The notes under the pieces were generated by a model, which did no database searches, was not told the DNA's origin, and saw nothing but the letters and a program-made list of their open reading frames with translations. DNA of 64,000 nucleotides from Azospirillum brasilense (GTDB lineage: Bacteria > Pseudomonadota > Alphaproteobacteria > Azospirillales > Azospirillaceae), in the NCBI RefSeq assembly GCF_005222205.1, contig NZ_CP032345.1, positions 2,667,501-2,731,500 of the forward strand. Direction: 5' to 3'. Below are positions 26,077 through 35,471 of the stretch, one piece after another (positions within the stretch are counted from its first letter, which is position 1; every line of letters starts with the position of its first letter). A program made the translations under genes and the position numbers.

Positions 26077-27681
26077 ATGACACTGTCCCTCATCTTCCAC
26101 GGCGCCGCCGGCACGGTCACCGGCTCCTGCTTCCGCATCCGGACCGGCGACGGCGACCTGCTGATCGACTGCGGCCTGTTCCAGGGCACCAAGACGGTCA
26201 GGGAGCTGAACTACCGGCCCTTCCCCTTCAAGCCGTCCGCCGTGAAGGCGGTGCTGCTGACCCACGCGCACATCGACCATTCGGGCCTGCTGCCCAAGCT
26301 GGTCCGCCAGGGCTTCAAGGGGCGGGTGCACGCCACCGCCGGCACTGCCGACCTGCTGGCCTACATGCTGCCCGACAGCGGCTACATCCAGGAGACGGAG
26401 GTGGAGCGGCTGAACCGCCGCAACCGCCAGCGCGGGCGCCCGGCGGTCGAGCCGATCTACACACAGGGGGACGCCCAGGCGGCCATCCGCCATCTGCACG
26501 CGGTCGATTACGGGGAATGGGTGACGGTGCTGCGCGGAATCCGCGCCCGCTTCTGGCCGGCCGGGCACATCCTCGGTTCGGCGTCGGTGGAACTGGAGGT
26601 GACGCGCGGCGGGACGGCCGAGACGATCCTGTTCTCCGGGGACCTCGGCCCCGGCGGCAAGTCCTTCCACGCCGACGCCGAGGGACCGCCGCGCCCCGAC
26701 TGGATGGTGCTGGAGACCACCTACGGCAACCGCGAGCGGGTCGAGGTGGGCGAGGCCGAGCGGCAGGCCCTGCTGCGCGACGAGGTGCGGGCGGCGCTCG
26801 CCGCGGGCGGCCCGCTGCTGATCCCGGCCTTCGCGGTGGAGCGCACGCAGGAGCTGCTCTACGACCTGAGCCGCCTGTCCGACCGCGGCGAGATCCCGCT
26901 GGTCGATGTCTTTCTCGACTCGCCGCTCGCCGACTCCGTCACCGGGGTGTTCCGCCGCCATCTGGCTGATCTCGGCACCGGCGGCGATCCCTTCGCCCGG
27001 CCCAACCTGCACCGCGTGCGCTCCGCCGCGGAGAGCCAGAAGCTCAACGCCCTCAAGGGCGGCGCCATCATCATGGCGGCCAGCGGCATGTGCGACGCCG
27101 GCCGCATCCGCCATCACCTGAAGAACCATCTGTGGCGCCCGGAAGCCACCGTCCTGCTGGTCGGCTACCAGGCGCCGGGCACGCTGGGTCACCTGTTGCA
27201 GCAGGGGGCCGGGAACGTCCGCATCCATGGCGAGGAAATCGCGGTGCGCGCCCGCATCCGATCGCTGGACGTCTATTCCGGCCACGCCGACCGCAGCGGC
27301 CTGCTGGCCTGGGTGGCGGCGCGGCAGGGGGTGGGGCGCGGCCTGTTCCTAGTGCATGGCGAGGAGGATGCCCGCGCCGGCCTGCGCGACGCCCTGGTCC
27401 GCCGTGGCTGGGACCCGGCGCTGATCCGCCTGCCCGAACTGGACGAGGTGGCCGATCTGACCGCGGCCGCGCCGGCCCAGGCGCCGGCAGCCGAGGCCGG
27501 CCCGCCACGGTTGGAGCCGCAGGCCGTCTCCGCCGGGCGGGACTGGCACAACCGCTACGCCGCGTTCCTGCTGGATCTGCACCGGGCGCTGGACGCGGCA
27601 CCCGACGACGCGGCGCGCGAGGAGCTGCTGCGCGGGATGGGCGACCGCCTGACGCAGGCGGCGGGGCGGACGGCGGAGTGA
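26077..27681 (+). CDS. MBL-fold beta-CASP ribonuclease-type protein
   Basis: A 534-residue metallo-beta-lactamase/beta-CASP protein of the CPSF73/YSH1 type. Zinc motif 2 is LTHAHIDHSG (His63, His65, Asp67, His68). The third and fourth ligands are in FWPAGHILGS and LFSGDLGP. The beta-CASP part has LLIPAFAVERTQELLYDL and IIMAASGMCDAGRIRHHLKN. The RMMBL C-terminus has SLDVYSGHADRSGLLAWV. Residues after about 465 form a variable Ala/Pro-rich tail. Likely an RNA endo/exonuclease. No signal peptide. Confidence 0.88.
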   Translation: MTLSLIFHGAAGTVTGSCFRIRTGDGDLLIDCGLFQGTKTVRELNYRPFPFKPSAVKAVLLTHAHIDHSGLLPKLVRQGFKGRVHATAGTADLLAYMLPDSGYIQETEVERLNRRNRQRGRPAVEPIYTQGDAQAAIRHLHAVDYGEWVTVLRGIRARFWPAGHILGSASVELEVTRGGTAETILFSGDLGPGGKSFHADAEGPPRPDWMVLETTYGNRERVEVGEAERQALLRDEVRAALAAGGPLLIPAFAVERTQELLYDLSRLSDRGEIPLVDVFLDSPLADSVTGVFRRHLADLGTGGDPFARPNLHRVRSAAESQKLNALKGGAIIMAASGMCDAGRIRHHLKNHLWRPEATVLLVGYQAPGTLGHLLQQGAGNVRIHGEEIAVRARIRSLDVYSGHADRSGLLAWVAARQGVGRGLFLVHGEEDARAGLRDALVRRGWDPALIRLPELDEVADLTAAAPAQAPAAEAGPPRLEPQAVSAGRDWHNRYAAFLLDLHRALDAAPDDAAREELLRGMGDRLTQAAGRTAE

Positions 27682-27767
27682 AGGTTCTGCCCTCGGCCGG
27701 GCGGTGCATGCTATAGATCGATGACAGCAGATCGATGACGGGCGCGAAACAAAGGGATGACGGTGCG

Positions 27768-28274
27768 ATGGGGAAGGTGGCGAACATCGTGATCCAGATG
27801 GCGCGCAAGCTGACCGACGACAACGCCCGGCTGGGCCGTGTCCGCAACGCCGGCAAGCCCAAGACCTTTCCCCATTTCCGCGAGATCCGGAACGCCTATC
27901 TGGACATCCAGGGGCTGGTCTTCTCCATCCAGGAACGCCTGCCGGAGACCGGGAACGACCTGCCGCCGAACTTTCCGCAATGGGTGATCCGGCAGAAGCT
28001 GACGGCGATCGCCCATTTCACCGACATCAGCTACGCCTTCGTCAGCGACCCGCCCTTGGCGCTGACCAGCTCACTCGGCGCCTTCGACGTGCTCCAGGCG
28101 GAGCAGAAGGCCTTTTCGGAGACGCTGAACGCCTTCGACATGATGCTGATGGAGGCGGGGATCGACGACAAGACCGCCGACGAACTGGACGCCACCCGCA
28201 CCAAGATCGAGCAGATCCTCGGCATGATCGAGACGCTTTTGCAGAACAGCCCCAAGGTGTTGCAGGAGTTTTGA
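27768..28274 (+). CDS. Hypothetical helical protein
   Basis: A 168-residue product (MGKVANIVIQMARKLTDDNA) with no membrane or signal segment. It is rich in long amphipathic helices, for example NAYLDIQGLVFSIQERLPET and TADELDATRTKIEQILGMIE near the C-terminus. No family recognised. An in-frame ATG at 27735 is the alternative start. It lies directly before the large GGDEF-EAL gene, on the same strand, 78 bases apart. Confidence 0.6.
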   Translation: MGKVANIVIQMARKLTDDNARLGRVRNAGKPKTFPHFREIRNAYLDIQGLVFSIQERLPETGNDLPPNFPQWVIRQKLTAIAHFTDISYAFVSDPPLALTSSLGAFDVLQAEQKAFSETLNAFDMMLMEAGIDDKTADELDATRTKIEQILGMIETLLQNSPKVLQEF

Positions 28275-28352
28275 GCACCGCCGCACGCTTTGGGCGACCC
28301 CGCCAATATTTATACGCTTCTCGCACGGGCACAATCTGGTTAAGGTCTACCG

Positions 28353-31244
28353 GTGCGCGTCGTCCCCCATGGAAGGAATCCGGGCGGGCGGCGTCACCGT
28401 CAGCTTCGGTGCGGCCCCATGCAGAGGTCTTCCAACCCCGATCCGATCGACCGTGCGCCGGGCGAGCCCTCGACCGATCCGATGGCTGATTCCATGAGCG
28501 ATGCGACTGCGAGCGATTCGGCTGCCATTCCCAGACGCCTCCCTCTGTTGGCCCTGCTGGCCGCGCTTGTGTTGACGGTGCTGGTCTGGAACGACACCCG
28601 CCAGCGTGTCGCCGCGGATGCCGAGGGCCGGTTCGCCCTGCGGGTGGAGGAGCTGCACCGCCGTTTCGAGAGCCAGATCCAGGTCCATGTGCAGGTGACG
28701 CGCTCCGCCGCCGCCCTGTTCACCGCCTATCCCGAGGTGAAGCGTGCGGAATGGAACCGGTTCGTGGACGGGCTGCACCTTGCCGAGCGCTTTCCGGCGA
28801 TCACCGCCGTCGTCTTCGCGCGGGTCGCCGATCAATGGACCGGCCCGGAACTGGTCACCGAAGCCCGGATGGACGGGCTGCGCGGCTTCCGGATCTGGCC
28901 GGAAGCGACCGGTCCGATGCGGCTCGTCACGCTGTACGCCGCCCCGGTCAACGAACGCACCCTGCGCACGCTCGGCTACGACCTGCTGGCGGAGCCGGTG
29001 CGCCGTGCCGCCGCGGAGCAGGCGCGGGACAGCGGTGAGCCGACGGTCATCCGCGCCGCCGTCCTGGGGCACGACGAGGGCGAGCCCTCGCCGCCGGCCG
29101 TCATGGTCTTTCAGGCTGTCTATCGCGACGGGCAGAGCCCCGCCACGCAGGAGCAGCGGCGGGTCGCCTTCGCCGGCCTGGTGATGACCCCCATACAGAT
29201 CGCGCCCCTGGCCGAGTCCGTGTTCGGCCGGATGGGCGACGTCGCGGCGACGGTGTTCGAAGGGAGCCGAGAATTCCCGCTCTACCGCAGCCGCCCGGAG
29301 GCGTCGGACCGGCCGTTGCTGAGCGCGAGCCGGGACATCGTCCTGGGCAACCGCGTCCTGTCGATCCGGTACGAGAGCCGGTCGAGCTTCGAGGAGGGGG
29401 TCGACCGCTGGAAGCCGGCGCTGGTCTTGGTGACCGGGCTGTCGCTCAGCCTGCTTCTGTCGGTCCTGCTGTGGGCGCTGGCGGCGACGCGCCACCGGGC
29501 GCTGGTGATCGCCGGGCGCATCACCGCGTCGCTGCGCCGGCGCGAGACGGAGCTGGACCTGCTGTTCAACCAGGCGCCTCTCGGCATCGCCCTCATCGGG
29601 GCGGACGCCAGGATCACCGACTGCAATCCCGCCTTCGCCCGCGCCGTCGGGGTGGGGCGCGACGGCTTGGTCGGAAACGACGCCAGGCTGCGCGCGTCGG
29701 ACCCGGCGGTGAGTGCCGCCATCGACTCCGCCATCGCTGGGGAGAGCGTGCGGCTGGAGGTCGACCATCTGCTGCTGGCCGGTGGGCGGCACAGCCACTT
29801 CTCCCTCCATCTCCAGCCGGTGTCCACCCCCGGCGACCCGCCCTTCGTCATGGCCTTCGTCGAGGACATCGGCGACAAACGGCGGGCCGAGCAGCACGTC
29901 CATTATCTGGCCCATTACGATCCGCTGACCGGCCTGCCCAACCGCGTCCTGCTGTTCGACCGCATCGCCCAGGCGGTCCGCGAAGCCCGGCGCGACGGCG
30001 CGCGGGTGGCCGTCCTGTTCATCGACCTCGACCGCTTCAAGGTCATCAACGACAGCCTTGGGCACTCCTTCGGCGACGAGGTGCTGCGGTCGGTGGCGCG
30101 GCGGCTGCACGGAGCGATGCGTCCGTCGGACACGGTGGGTCGGCTGGGCGGCGACGAATTCCTGATCGTCGTGCCGAACATCGGGACGCCGAGCGTGGCC
30201 GCCGCGGTGGCGGAACGGGTCATGGCGCAGCTCGCCACGCCCTTCGCCATCGGCGGGCGGAACTTCGTGGTGTCGCCCAGCATCGGCATCAGCCTGTTCC
30301 CCGATGACGCGGAGGACGCCGAAGGGCTGATCCGCTGCGCCGACATCGCCATGTACAACGCCAAGGACGCCGGGCGGAACGCCTACCGCTTCGTGACGCG
30401 CGAGATGGGCGCGCGGTCCCGCGAACGCCTCGATCTGGAGGCCGCGCTGCGCCGTGCCCTGCTGAACCGGGAACTGTTCCTCGTCTATCAGCCGCAGCTG
30501 CGCATTTCCGACGACCTCGTGGTCGGGGTTGAGGCCCTGCTGCGCTGGCGCCACCCGGACGCCGGTCTCATCATGCCCAACCGCTTCCTGCCCGTGGCCG
30601 AGGAAACCGGCCTGATCCAGGGCATCGGCGATTGGGTGCTGGACGAGGTGTGCGCCCAGATCCGCCGCTGGCGCGACCAGATCGGCCTGGCGGTGCCGGT
30701 CGCCGTCAACGTCTCCGCCCAGCAGTTCCGCGACGGGCAGCTTCCCGCCAAGGTGGCCGCCGCGTTGGATCGCAACGGCCTCCAGGGCTGGGAGCTGGAG
30801 ATCGAGGTGACCGAGGGCACGCTGATCGACGACATTCCGTCGGCCATCGCGACGCTGCGCGCGCTGAAACAGCGCGGGTGCCTGATCGCGCTGGACGATT
30901 TCGGCACCGGTTACTCCTCGCTCAACTATCTGCACCGCTTCCCGATCGACAAGCTGAAGATCGACCGTTCCTTCATCCACGATCTGGAGCAGGATGGGAC
31001 GGGCGATTCCATCCCGCGTGCCATCGTCGGGCTGGGCCGCAGCCTGGGCCTGTCGGTGGTCGCCGAAGGGGTGGAGACGGAGGCGCAGCTCCAGCTTCTG
31101 CGCAGCCTGAAATGCGAGAGTTTCCAGGGGTACCTGTTCAGCCGCCCGGTCCTGGCGGAGGAGCTGGAGCCGATCCTGGCGCTGCGTGCCGCCCGTGGCC
31201 ACCGCGTTTCGACGGTGGAGCCGATGGCCAGGGAGCCGGTGTAG
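28353..31244 (+). CDS. CHASE-PAS-GGDEF-EAL cyclic-di-GMP membrane protein
   Basis: A 963-residue sensor. Transmembrane helix one is at about 63-79, then a CHASE-type periplasmic domain (about 80-330; SAAALFTAYPEVKRAEWNRF), helix two (about 352-375), a PAS domain (about 395-510; DLLFNQAPLGIALIGADARI), GGDEF (DPLTGLPNRVLLFDRIAQAV; intact RLGGDEF with upstream I-site RPSD) and EAL (VGVEALLRWRHP, LDDFGTGYSSLNYLHRFPID). Both catalytic motifs look complete, so it may be bifunctional. GTG 28353 has AAGG 7 bases upstream; ATG 28419 is the alternative. Confidence 0.9.
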   Translation: MRVVPHGRNPGGRRHRQLRCGPMQRSSNPDPIDRAPGEPSTDPMADSMSDATASDSAAIPRRLPLLALLAALVLTVLVWNDTRQRVAADAEGRFALRVEELHRRFESQIQVHVQVTRSAAALFTAYPEVKRAEWNRFVDGLHLAERFPAITAVVFARVADQWTGPELVTEARMDGLRGFRIWPEATGPMRLVTLYAAPVNERTLRTLGYDLLAEPVRRAAAEQARDSGEPTVIRAAVLGHDEGEPSPPAVMVFQAVYRDGQSPATQEQRRVAFAGLVMTPIQIAPLAESVFGRMGDVAATVFEGSREFPLYRSRPEASDRPLLSASRDIVLGNRVLSIRYESRSSFEEGVDRWKPALVLVTGLSLSLLLSVLLWALAATRHRALVIAGRITASLRRRETELDLLFNQAPLGIALIGADARITDCNPAFARAVGVGRDGLVGNDARLRASDPAVSAAIDSAIAGESVRLEVDHLLLAGGRHSHFSLHLQPVSTPGDPPFVMAFVEDIGDKRRAEQHVHYLAHYDPLTGLPNRVLLFDRIAQAVREARRDGARVAVLFIDLDRFKVINDSLGHSFGDEVLRSVARRLHGAMRPSDTVGRLGGDEFLIVVPNIGTPSVAAAVAERVMAQLATPFAIGGRNFVVSPSIGISLFPDDAEDAEGLIRCADIAMYNAKDAGRNAYRFVTREMGARSRERLDLEAALRRALLNRELFLVYQPQLRISDDLVVGVEALLRWRHPDAGLIMPNRFLPVAEETGLIQGIGDWVLDEVCAQIRRWRDQIGLAVPVAVNVSAQQFRDGQLPAKVAAALDRNGLQGWELEIEVTEGTLIDDIPSAIATLRALKQRGCLIALDDFGTGYSSLNYLHRFPIDKLKIDRSFIHDLEQDGTGDSIPRAIVGLGRSLGLSVVAEGVETEAQLQLLRSLKCESFQGYLFSRPVLAEELEPILALRAARGHRVSTVEPMAREPV

Positions 31245-31250
31245 CGGCGG

Positions 31251-32405
31251 TCAGCGGGGAAAGGTCACCACGCCTTCCTCCGCGGCCTGCCAAGCGGGCT
31301 TGGCGTTGTGGCCGATGGTGCGCCGTTCCTCGTCCATCCGATCGCGATGCCGCTGCATTGACCGGCGGTGGCGGTTCAGCCCGGAGGCGCCGTGGTCGTC
31401 ACGGACCCAGCCGCGCGCCATCGCCGCCCCGGCCAGTACGCCGAAGCCGGCGACCACCGCGGCGGTGATCCAGGGATGCATCCGGGCCTCGGTGTAGAGG
31501 CTGGTTTCACGCACGAAGCGGTGCCGGCCGGCGCGCTCCCGCCCGTCGTCGCCGTGGCTGTGCAGGGCGTCGTTGCGCGGGCGGAGCGGTCCGCCGGAGC
31601 GGATGATGCGCGGCAGGGTCCGCTCCATGATCCGGTCCGTGAGTCGCGGCGCGAAGGTCTCCGCCAGAGCGAACAGCTTGGCGCCGCCGCCGACATAGAG
31701 GTCGCGCATCGGCCGCCGGGCGCAATGCAGGATGGCCTTCGCCACGACCTCCGGCGCGTAGACCGGGGGCGGGTTGCTCGGCTCCGCGTCCAGCAGGTTC
31801 AGGGCGTGGTCCTCGTACAGGCTGTCGACGGCCGCCGGCTTGATCAGGCTGACGGAGATGGGCGCGCCCTCGGCCTCCAGCTCCATGCGCAGCGCGTCGG
31901 TGAAGCCCTTCACGGCGTGCTTGGTGGCGACATAGGCGCCCTGGAGCGGGATGGCGCGGTCCGACAGCACGCTGCCGATGTTGATCAGCGCCCCGCCGTT
32001 CTGCCGCAGGTGGGGAATGGCCGCCAGCGAGCCGTTGACCACGCCCCAGTAGTTCGTCTCGAACAGGCGGCGGTGGTCGTCCGGGGCGGTGTCCACGAGC
32101 TTGCCGATGATCGCCACGCCGGCGTTGTTCACCCAGCTGTCGATCCGGCCGTAGCTGCGGACCGCCGAGTCGGCCACCCGCCGCAGGGCGTCGGGGTCGG
32201 CCACGTCGGCGACGCAGTGGATCGCGTCCCCGCCGTCGGCCCGGATCGCCTCCGCCGCCTGGGCGAGCGCGTCGCGGTCGCGGGCGGCCAGGACGACCTT
32301 CGCGCCTTGCCGGGCGGCCATGCGGGCGGTGACCAGCCCGATGCCGCTCGACGCACCGGTGATGACGATCACCTGCTCGTCAATGGGTTTGAGCCGCGGT
32401 TGCAT
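31251..32405 (-). CDS. Short-chain dehydrogenase with C-terminal membrane extension
   Basis: A 384-residue protein. The Rossmann SDR core spans about residues 10-260: VIVITGASSGIGLVTARMAA (cofactor loop TGxxxGIG), NNAGVAIIG, catalytic Ser in NIGSVLSD, and YVATKHAVKG (Y-x-x-x-K). About 125 further residues follow, unlike classical SDRs. They include a single hydrophobic helix (HPWITAAVVAGFGVLAGAAM) and a basic tail. GGAGG lies 10 bases upstream of ATG 32405. It is divergent from egtB. Substrate unknown. Confidence 0.85.
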   Translation of the reverse strand: MQPRLKPIDEQVIVITGASSGIGLVTARMAARQGAKVVLAARDRDALAQAAEAIRADGGDAIHCVADVADPDALRRVADSAVRSYGRIDSWVNNAGVAIIGKLVDTAPDDHRRLFETNYWGVVNGSLAAIPHLRQNGGALINIGSVLSDRAIPLQGAYVATKHAVKGFTDALRMELEAEGAPISVSLIKPAAVDSLYEDHALNLLDAEPSNPPPVYAPEVVAKAILHCARRPMRDLYVGGGAKLFALAETFAPRLTDRIMERTLPRIIRSGGPLRPRNDALHSHGDDGRERAGRHRFVRETSLYTEARMHPWITAAVVAGFGVLAGAAMARGWVRDDHGASGLNRHRRSMQRHRDRMDEERRTIGHNAKPAWQAAEEGVVTFPR

Positions 32406-32584
32406 GGGTGCCGTTCCTCCATCGTTCGATCGTTGGAATCCGTGGGTCATCCGCTGTGAACAGGCGGTCCGGCGGAGCGTTGCCGCCGGGCGGTGCGTCC
32501 GGGCCACTCCGAAAGGAGGGTTGGCGGGCCAGCGAAGCGGCACAGCTTTACCGGGACCTGTCAGGCGGGGAGGACACAGCGCCC

Positions 32585-33841
32585 ATGCTCAAAACAGCCG
32601 CCAAAGCCGGCGGACTCGCCGACCGATTCCGCCGGGTGCGCGCCACCTCGGCGGAACTGGCCGTCGGGCTGTCGCCGGAGGATCAGGTGGTGCAGTCCAT
32701 GCCGGACGCCAGCCCGGTCAAATGGCATCTGGCCCACACGACGTGGTTCTTCGAAACCTTTCTGCTGATCCCGAATCTGCCGGGCTACCGGCCCTTTGAT
32801 CCGGCCTTCGGCTATCTCTTCAACTCCTATTACGAGGCCGTCGGCGCCCGCCATCCGCGGCCCCGGCGCGGTCTGGTGACGCGGCCCGGCGTGGCCGAGG
32901 TGGCGGCCTACCGCGACCATGTGGATGCCGCCATGCTGACTTTGCTGGAGCGTGGCGACTCCGAGCGGCTGGCCCCGCTGGTGACGCTCGGCCTCGCCCA
33001 CGAAGAGCAGCATCAGGAGCTGATCCTGATGGACCTGCTGCATCTGTTCTCCTGCAACCCGGTCGCGCCGGCCTACCGTCCCTATCGCCCCGCCTTGCGC
33101 GGCCCCGCCCATGAGGGGCGCTGGATCGCGGTGGATGGTGGGATCGTCGCGGTGGGGCACGATGGCGAGGGCTTCGCCTTCGACAACGAGGGACCGCGGC
33201 ACGAGGTGCTGCTGCGCCCCTTCCGCCTGTTCTCCCGGGCGGTGACCAACGGGGAGTGGTTGGCCTTCGTCGAGGACGGCGGCTACCGCAACCCGGCGCT
33301 CTGGCTGTCCGACGGCTGGGCCACGGTCAATGCCGAGGGGTGGGAGGCGCCGGCCTACTGGCGGCGGGGCGAGGACGGCGGTTGGCGGGAATTCACCCTG
33401 CTCGGCGAGCATCCTCTGGACGAGGACGCCCCGGTCAGCCACGTCGGCTTCTACGAGGCGGATGCCTTCGCCCGCTGGGCCGGCAAGCGCCTTCCGACGG
33501 AGGCCGAGTGGGAAACCGCTGCCGCCGGGATGTCCGCCACCGGCAACACGCTGGGCAGCGGGCTGCTGCGCCCGGTCGCCGCCACGGAGGGCGAGGGGCT
33601 CGTCCAGATGTTCGGCGATGTCTGGGAATGGACGGCCAGCGCCTACAGCGGCTATCCGGGCTTCCGCCCCGCCGCCGGGGCGGTCGGCGAATACAACGGC
33701 AAGTTCATGGCCAACCAGTATGTGCTGCGCGGCGGATGCTGCGCCACGCCGGACGGCCATGTCCGCGCCACCTACCGGAATTTCTTCTATCCGCACCAAC
33801 GCTGGATGTTCAGCGGCGTGCGCCTCGCGGAGGACGCCTGA
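32585..33841 (+). CDS. egtB: Ergothioneine biosynthesis sulfoxide synthase EgtB
   Basis: A 418-residue iron enzyme that joins a thiol donor (cysteine or gamma-glutamylcysteine) to hercynine with oxygen. An N-terminal DinB-like helical domain carries the three-histidine iron site: His51 in KWHLAHTTWF, and His139 and His143 in AHEEQHQELI. The C-terminal FGE-sulfatase domain has RPFRLFSRAVTNGEWLAFVE, GKRLPTEAEWE and VLRGGCCATP. ATG 32585 has GGGGAGG 11 bases upstream. It overlaps egtD by one base. Confidence 0.92.
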   Translation: MLKTAAKAGGLADRFRRVRATSAELAVGLSPEDQVVQSMPDASPVKWHLAHTTWFFETFLLIPNLPGYRPFDPAFGYLFNSYYEAVGARHPRPRRGLVTRPGVAEVAAYRDHVDAAMLTLLERGDSERLAPLVTLGLAHEEQHQELILMDLLHLFSCNPVAPAYRPYRPALRGPAHEGRWIAVDGGIVAVGHDGEGFAFDNEGPRHEVLLRPFRLFSRAVTNGEWLAFVEDGGYRNPALWLSDGWATVNAEGWEAPAYWRRGEDGGWREFTLLGEHPLDEDAPVSHVGFYEADAFARWAGKRLPTEAEWETAAAGMSATGNTLGSGLLRPVAATEGEGLVQMFGDVWEWTASAYSGYPGFRPAAGAVGEYNGKFMANQYVLRGGCCATPDGHVRATYRNFFYPHQRWMFSGVRLAEDA

Positions 33842-34815
33842 TGACCGCAATTTCCGCCGCCCGCGCCCATCCGGCGCGGGGACCGGCGCCGGACGACCTG
33901 TTCCTGTCCGACGTGCTGGAGGGCCTGTCCCGACCGGAGAAGAGCCTGCCCTGCAAGTACTTCTACGACGCCGAGGGCTCGGCCCTGTTCGACGCCATCT
34001 GCACGCTCGACGAATATTACCCGACGCGGACCGAGACCGCGCTGCTGCACGACCGCGCGGACGAGATCGCCGCTCTCGCCGGGCGCGGCGCCACGCTGGT
34101 GGAGCTGGGCAGCGGATCGAGCGTCAAGGTGCGAATCCTGCTCGACGCGCTGGACGCGCCGGCCATGTATGTGCCGGTGGACATCAGCCGCGACCATCTG
34201 ATCGCCGCCGCGGCGCGGCTGGCCGGCGACTACCCGGCGGTGACGGTGGTGCCGGTGGCCGCCGACTATGTGCGGGGCTTCGCGCTGCCGCGGGGCGTTG
34301 CGCCGGAACGGACGATGGCCTTCTTCCCCGGCAGCACCATCGGCAATTTCCGGCCCGCCGAGGCGATGACCTTCCTGGACACGCTCGGACGGCGGCTCGG
34401 GGCCGGGGCGCGTCTGCTGATCGGCGTGGACCTGCGCAAGGACCCGGCGGTGCTGGAGGCCGCCTACGACGACGCGCGCGGCGTGACCGCCGCTTTCAAC
34501 ATGAACCTGCTCGCCCGCATCAACCGCGAGCTGGACGGCACCTTCGACCTGGAGCGCTTCGCCCATGTCGCCCGCTACGACACCGCGCGTGGGCGGATCG
34601 AGATGCATTTGCGCAGCCTGGACGACCAGACCGTCCGCATCGCCGGCCATCCCATCCGCTTCGCCCGCGGCGAGACGATCCACACCGAGAACTCCTACAA
34701 ATACTCGGTGCCCGGCTTCCGCCGCCTTGCCGCCCGCGCCGGCTGGCGCACCGAGCGGAGCTGGACCGACGAGAACCAGCTGTTCAGCCTGCACTGGATG
34801 GTTCGGCATGGCTGA
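33841..34815 (+). CDS. egtD: L-histidine N(alpha)-methyltransferase EgtD
   Basis: A 324-residue SAM-dependent enzyme that trimethylates histidine to hercynine, the substrate of EgtB. Seen: the N-terminal KSLPCKYFYDAEGSALFDAI, SAM motif LVELGSGSSVKVRILLDAL, MAFFPGSTIGNFRPAEAM, and the C-terminal ETIHTENSYKYSV typical of EgtD. It starts in the egtB stop (TGATG), so the two are made together. egtA, egtC and egtE are not nearby. Confidence 0.93.
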   Translation: MTAISAARAHPARGPAPDDLFLSDVLEGLSRPEKSLPCKYFYDAEGSALFDAICTLDEYYPTRTETALLHDRADEIAALAGRGATLVELGSGSSVKVRILLDALDAPAMYVPVDISRDHLIAAAARLAGDYPAVTVVPVAADYVRGFALPRGVAPERTMAFFPGSTIGNFRPAEAMTFLDTLGRRLGAGARLLIGVDLRKDPAVLEAAYDDARGVTAAFNMNLLARINRELDGTFDLERFAHVARYDTARGRIEMHLRSLDDQTVRIAGHPIRFARGETIHTENSYKYSVPGFRRLAARAGWRTERSWTDENQLFSLHWMVRHG

Positions 34816-34893
34816 CCCCGTTTGGCACCGGGAACACCATATCCGGGCCAGGGTTGAGTCCCGTCGAGACACCGCAACAACGGGACAGGACCC

Positions 34894-35352
34894 ATGACCA
34901 GCATCTTCGACCGGATCAAGCAGGACCACGACACCATCCGCCGCCTGCTCGACGCGGCCGAGAAGTCGGACGGCGACGGGCGCGCCGCCTACGAGGATCT
35001 GCAGCGCGAGCTGTGGGCGCACGGAAAGATCGAGGAGGCCGTCTTCTACCAGTCGCTGTCCAAGGCGAAGAACACCAAGCAGGAGACCACCGAGGGCCTG
35101 AACGAGCACCACATCATCAACGGCTTTCTCGACGAGCTGAACGCCATGCCCGCCGACAGCACCGCCTGGAAGGCCAAGCTCCAGGTGCTGGGTGAAGTCA
35201 CCCGCCACCACCTCGACGAGGAGGAGGAGGAACTGTTCGAGGAGGCCAAGAAGGCGCTCGACGACAAGCGCGCCGAGGAACTCGGCAACATCTACGGGGA
35301 GCGCAAGAAGCAGATGCTGGCCGCCCTGGCCCCTCTGCCCAAGAGCGCGTAA
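34894..35352 (+). CDS. Hemerythrin domain protein
   Basis: A 152-residue four-helix bundle with the di-iron ligand pattern of HHE-type hemerythrins: KQDHDTIRRLL, WAHGKIEEAVFY, NEHHIINGFLDEL and TRHHLDEEEEELF. Such proteins bind oxygen or nitric oxide, or take part in oxidative stress handling and iron handling. It follows the ergothioneine genes after 78 bases, a sensible antioxidant context. Single-domain, cytoplasmic. Confidence 0.88.
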   Translation: MTSIFDRIKQDHDTIRRLLDAAEKSDGDGRAAYEDLQRELWAHGKIEEAVFYQSLSKAKNTKQETTEGLNEHHIINGFLDELNAMPADSTAWKAKLQVLGEVTRHHLDEEEEELFEEAKKALDDKRAEELGNIYGERKKQMLAALAPLPKSA

Positions 35353-35385
35353 CAAGCCCGCAACGCCAAGCGCGCTGTTTTTAAA

Positions 35386-35455
35386 GCGGAACGGAGGACC
35401 GCAGTCTCTTGCGCCGGGGCTTCCCGGCGTGACAGGCTGCGGTCTTCCGTTCCGC
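35386..35455. repeat. Nested inverted-repeat element between hemerythrin gene and folP
   Basis: The outer arms (35386-35404 and 35437-35455) are 19 bases long with one G-T mismatch. An inner 7-bp stem CGCCGGG/CCCGGCG (35412-35418, 35423-35429) has a GCTT loop. The left edge AAAGCGGAA recalls the AAAGCG palindromes at 38983-39096. It may also end the hemerythrin transcript. Confidence 0.7.
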
Positions 35456-35471
35456 TGCACGAACCATCGCC

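Noticed and set aside
28347..31202. 951-codon minus-strand open frame opposite the GGDEF-EAL gene
   Set aside because: The plus-strand frame has full CHASE, PAS, GGDEF and EAL motifs; the antisense frame has none.
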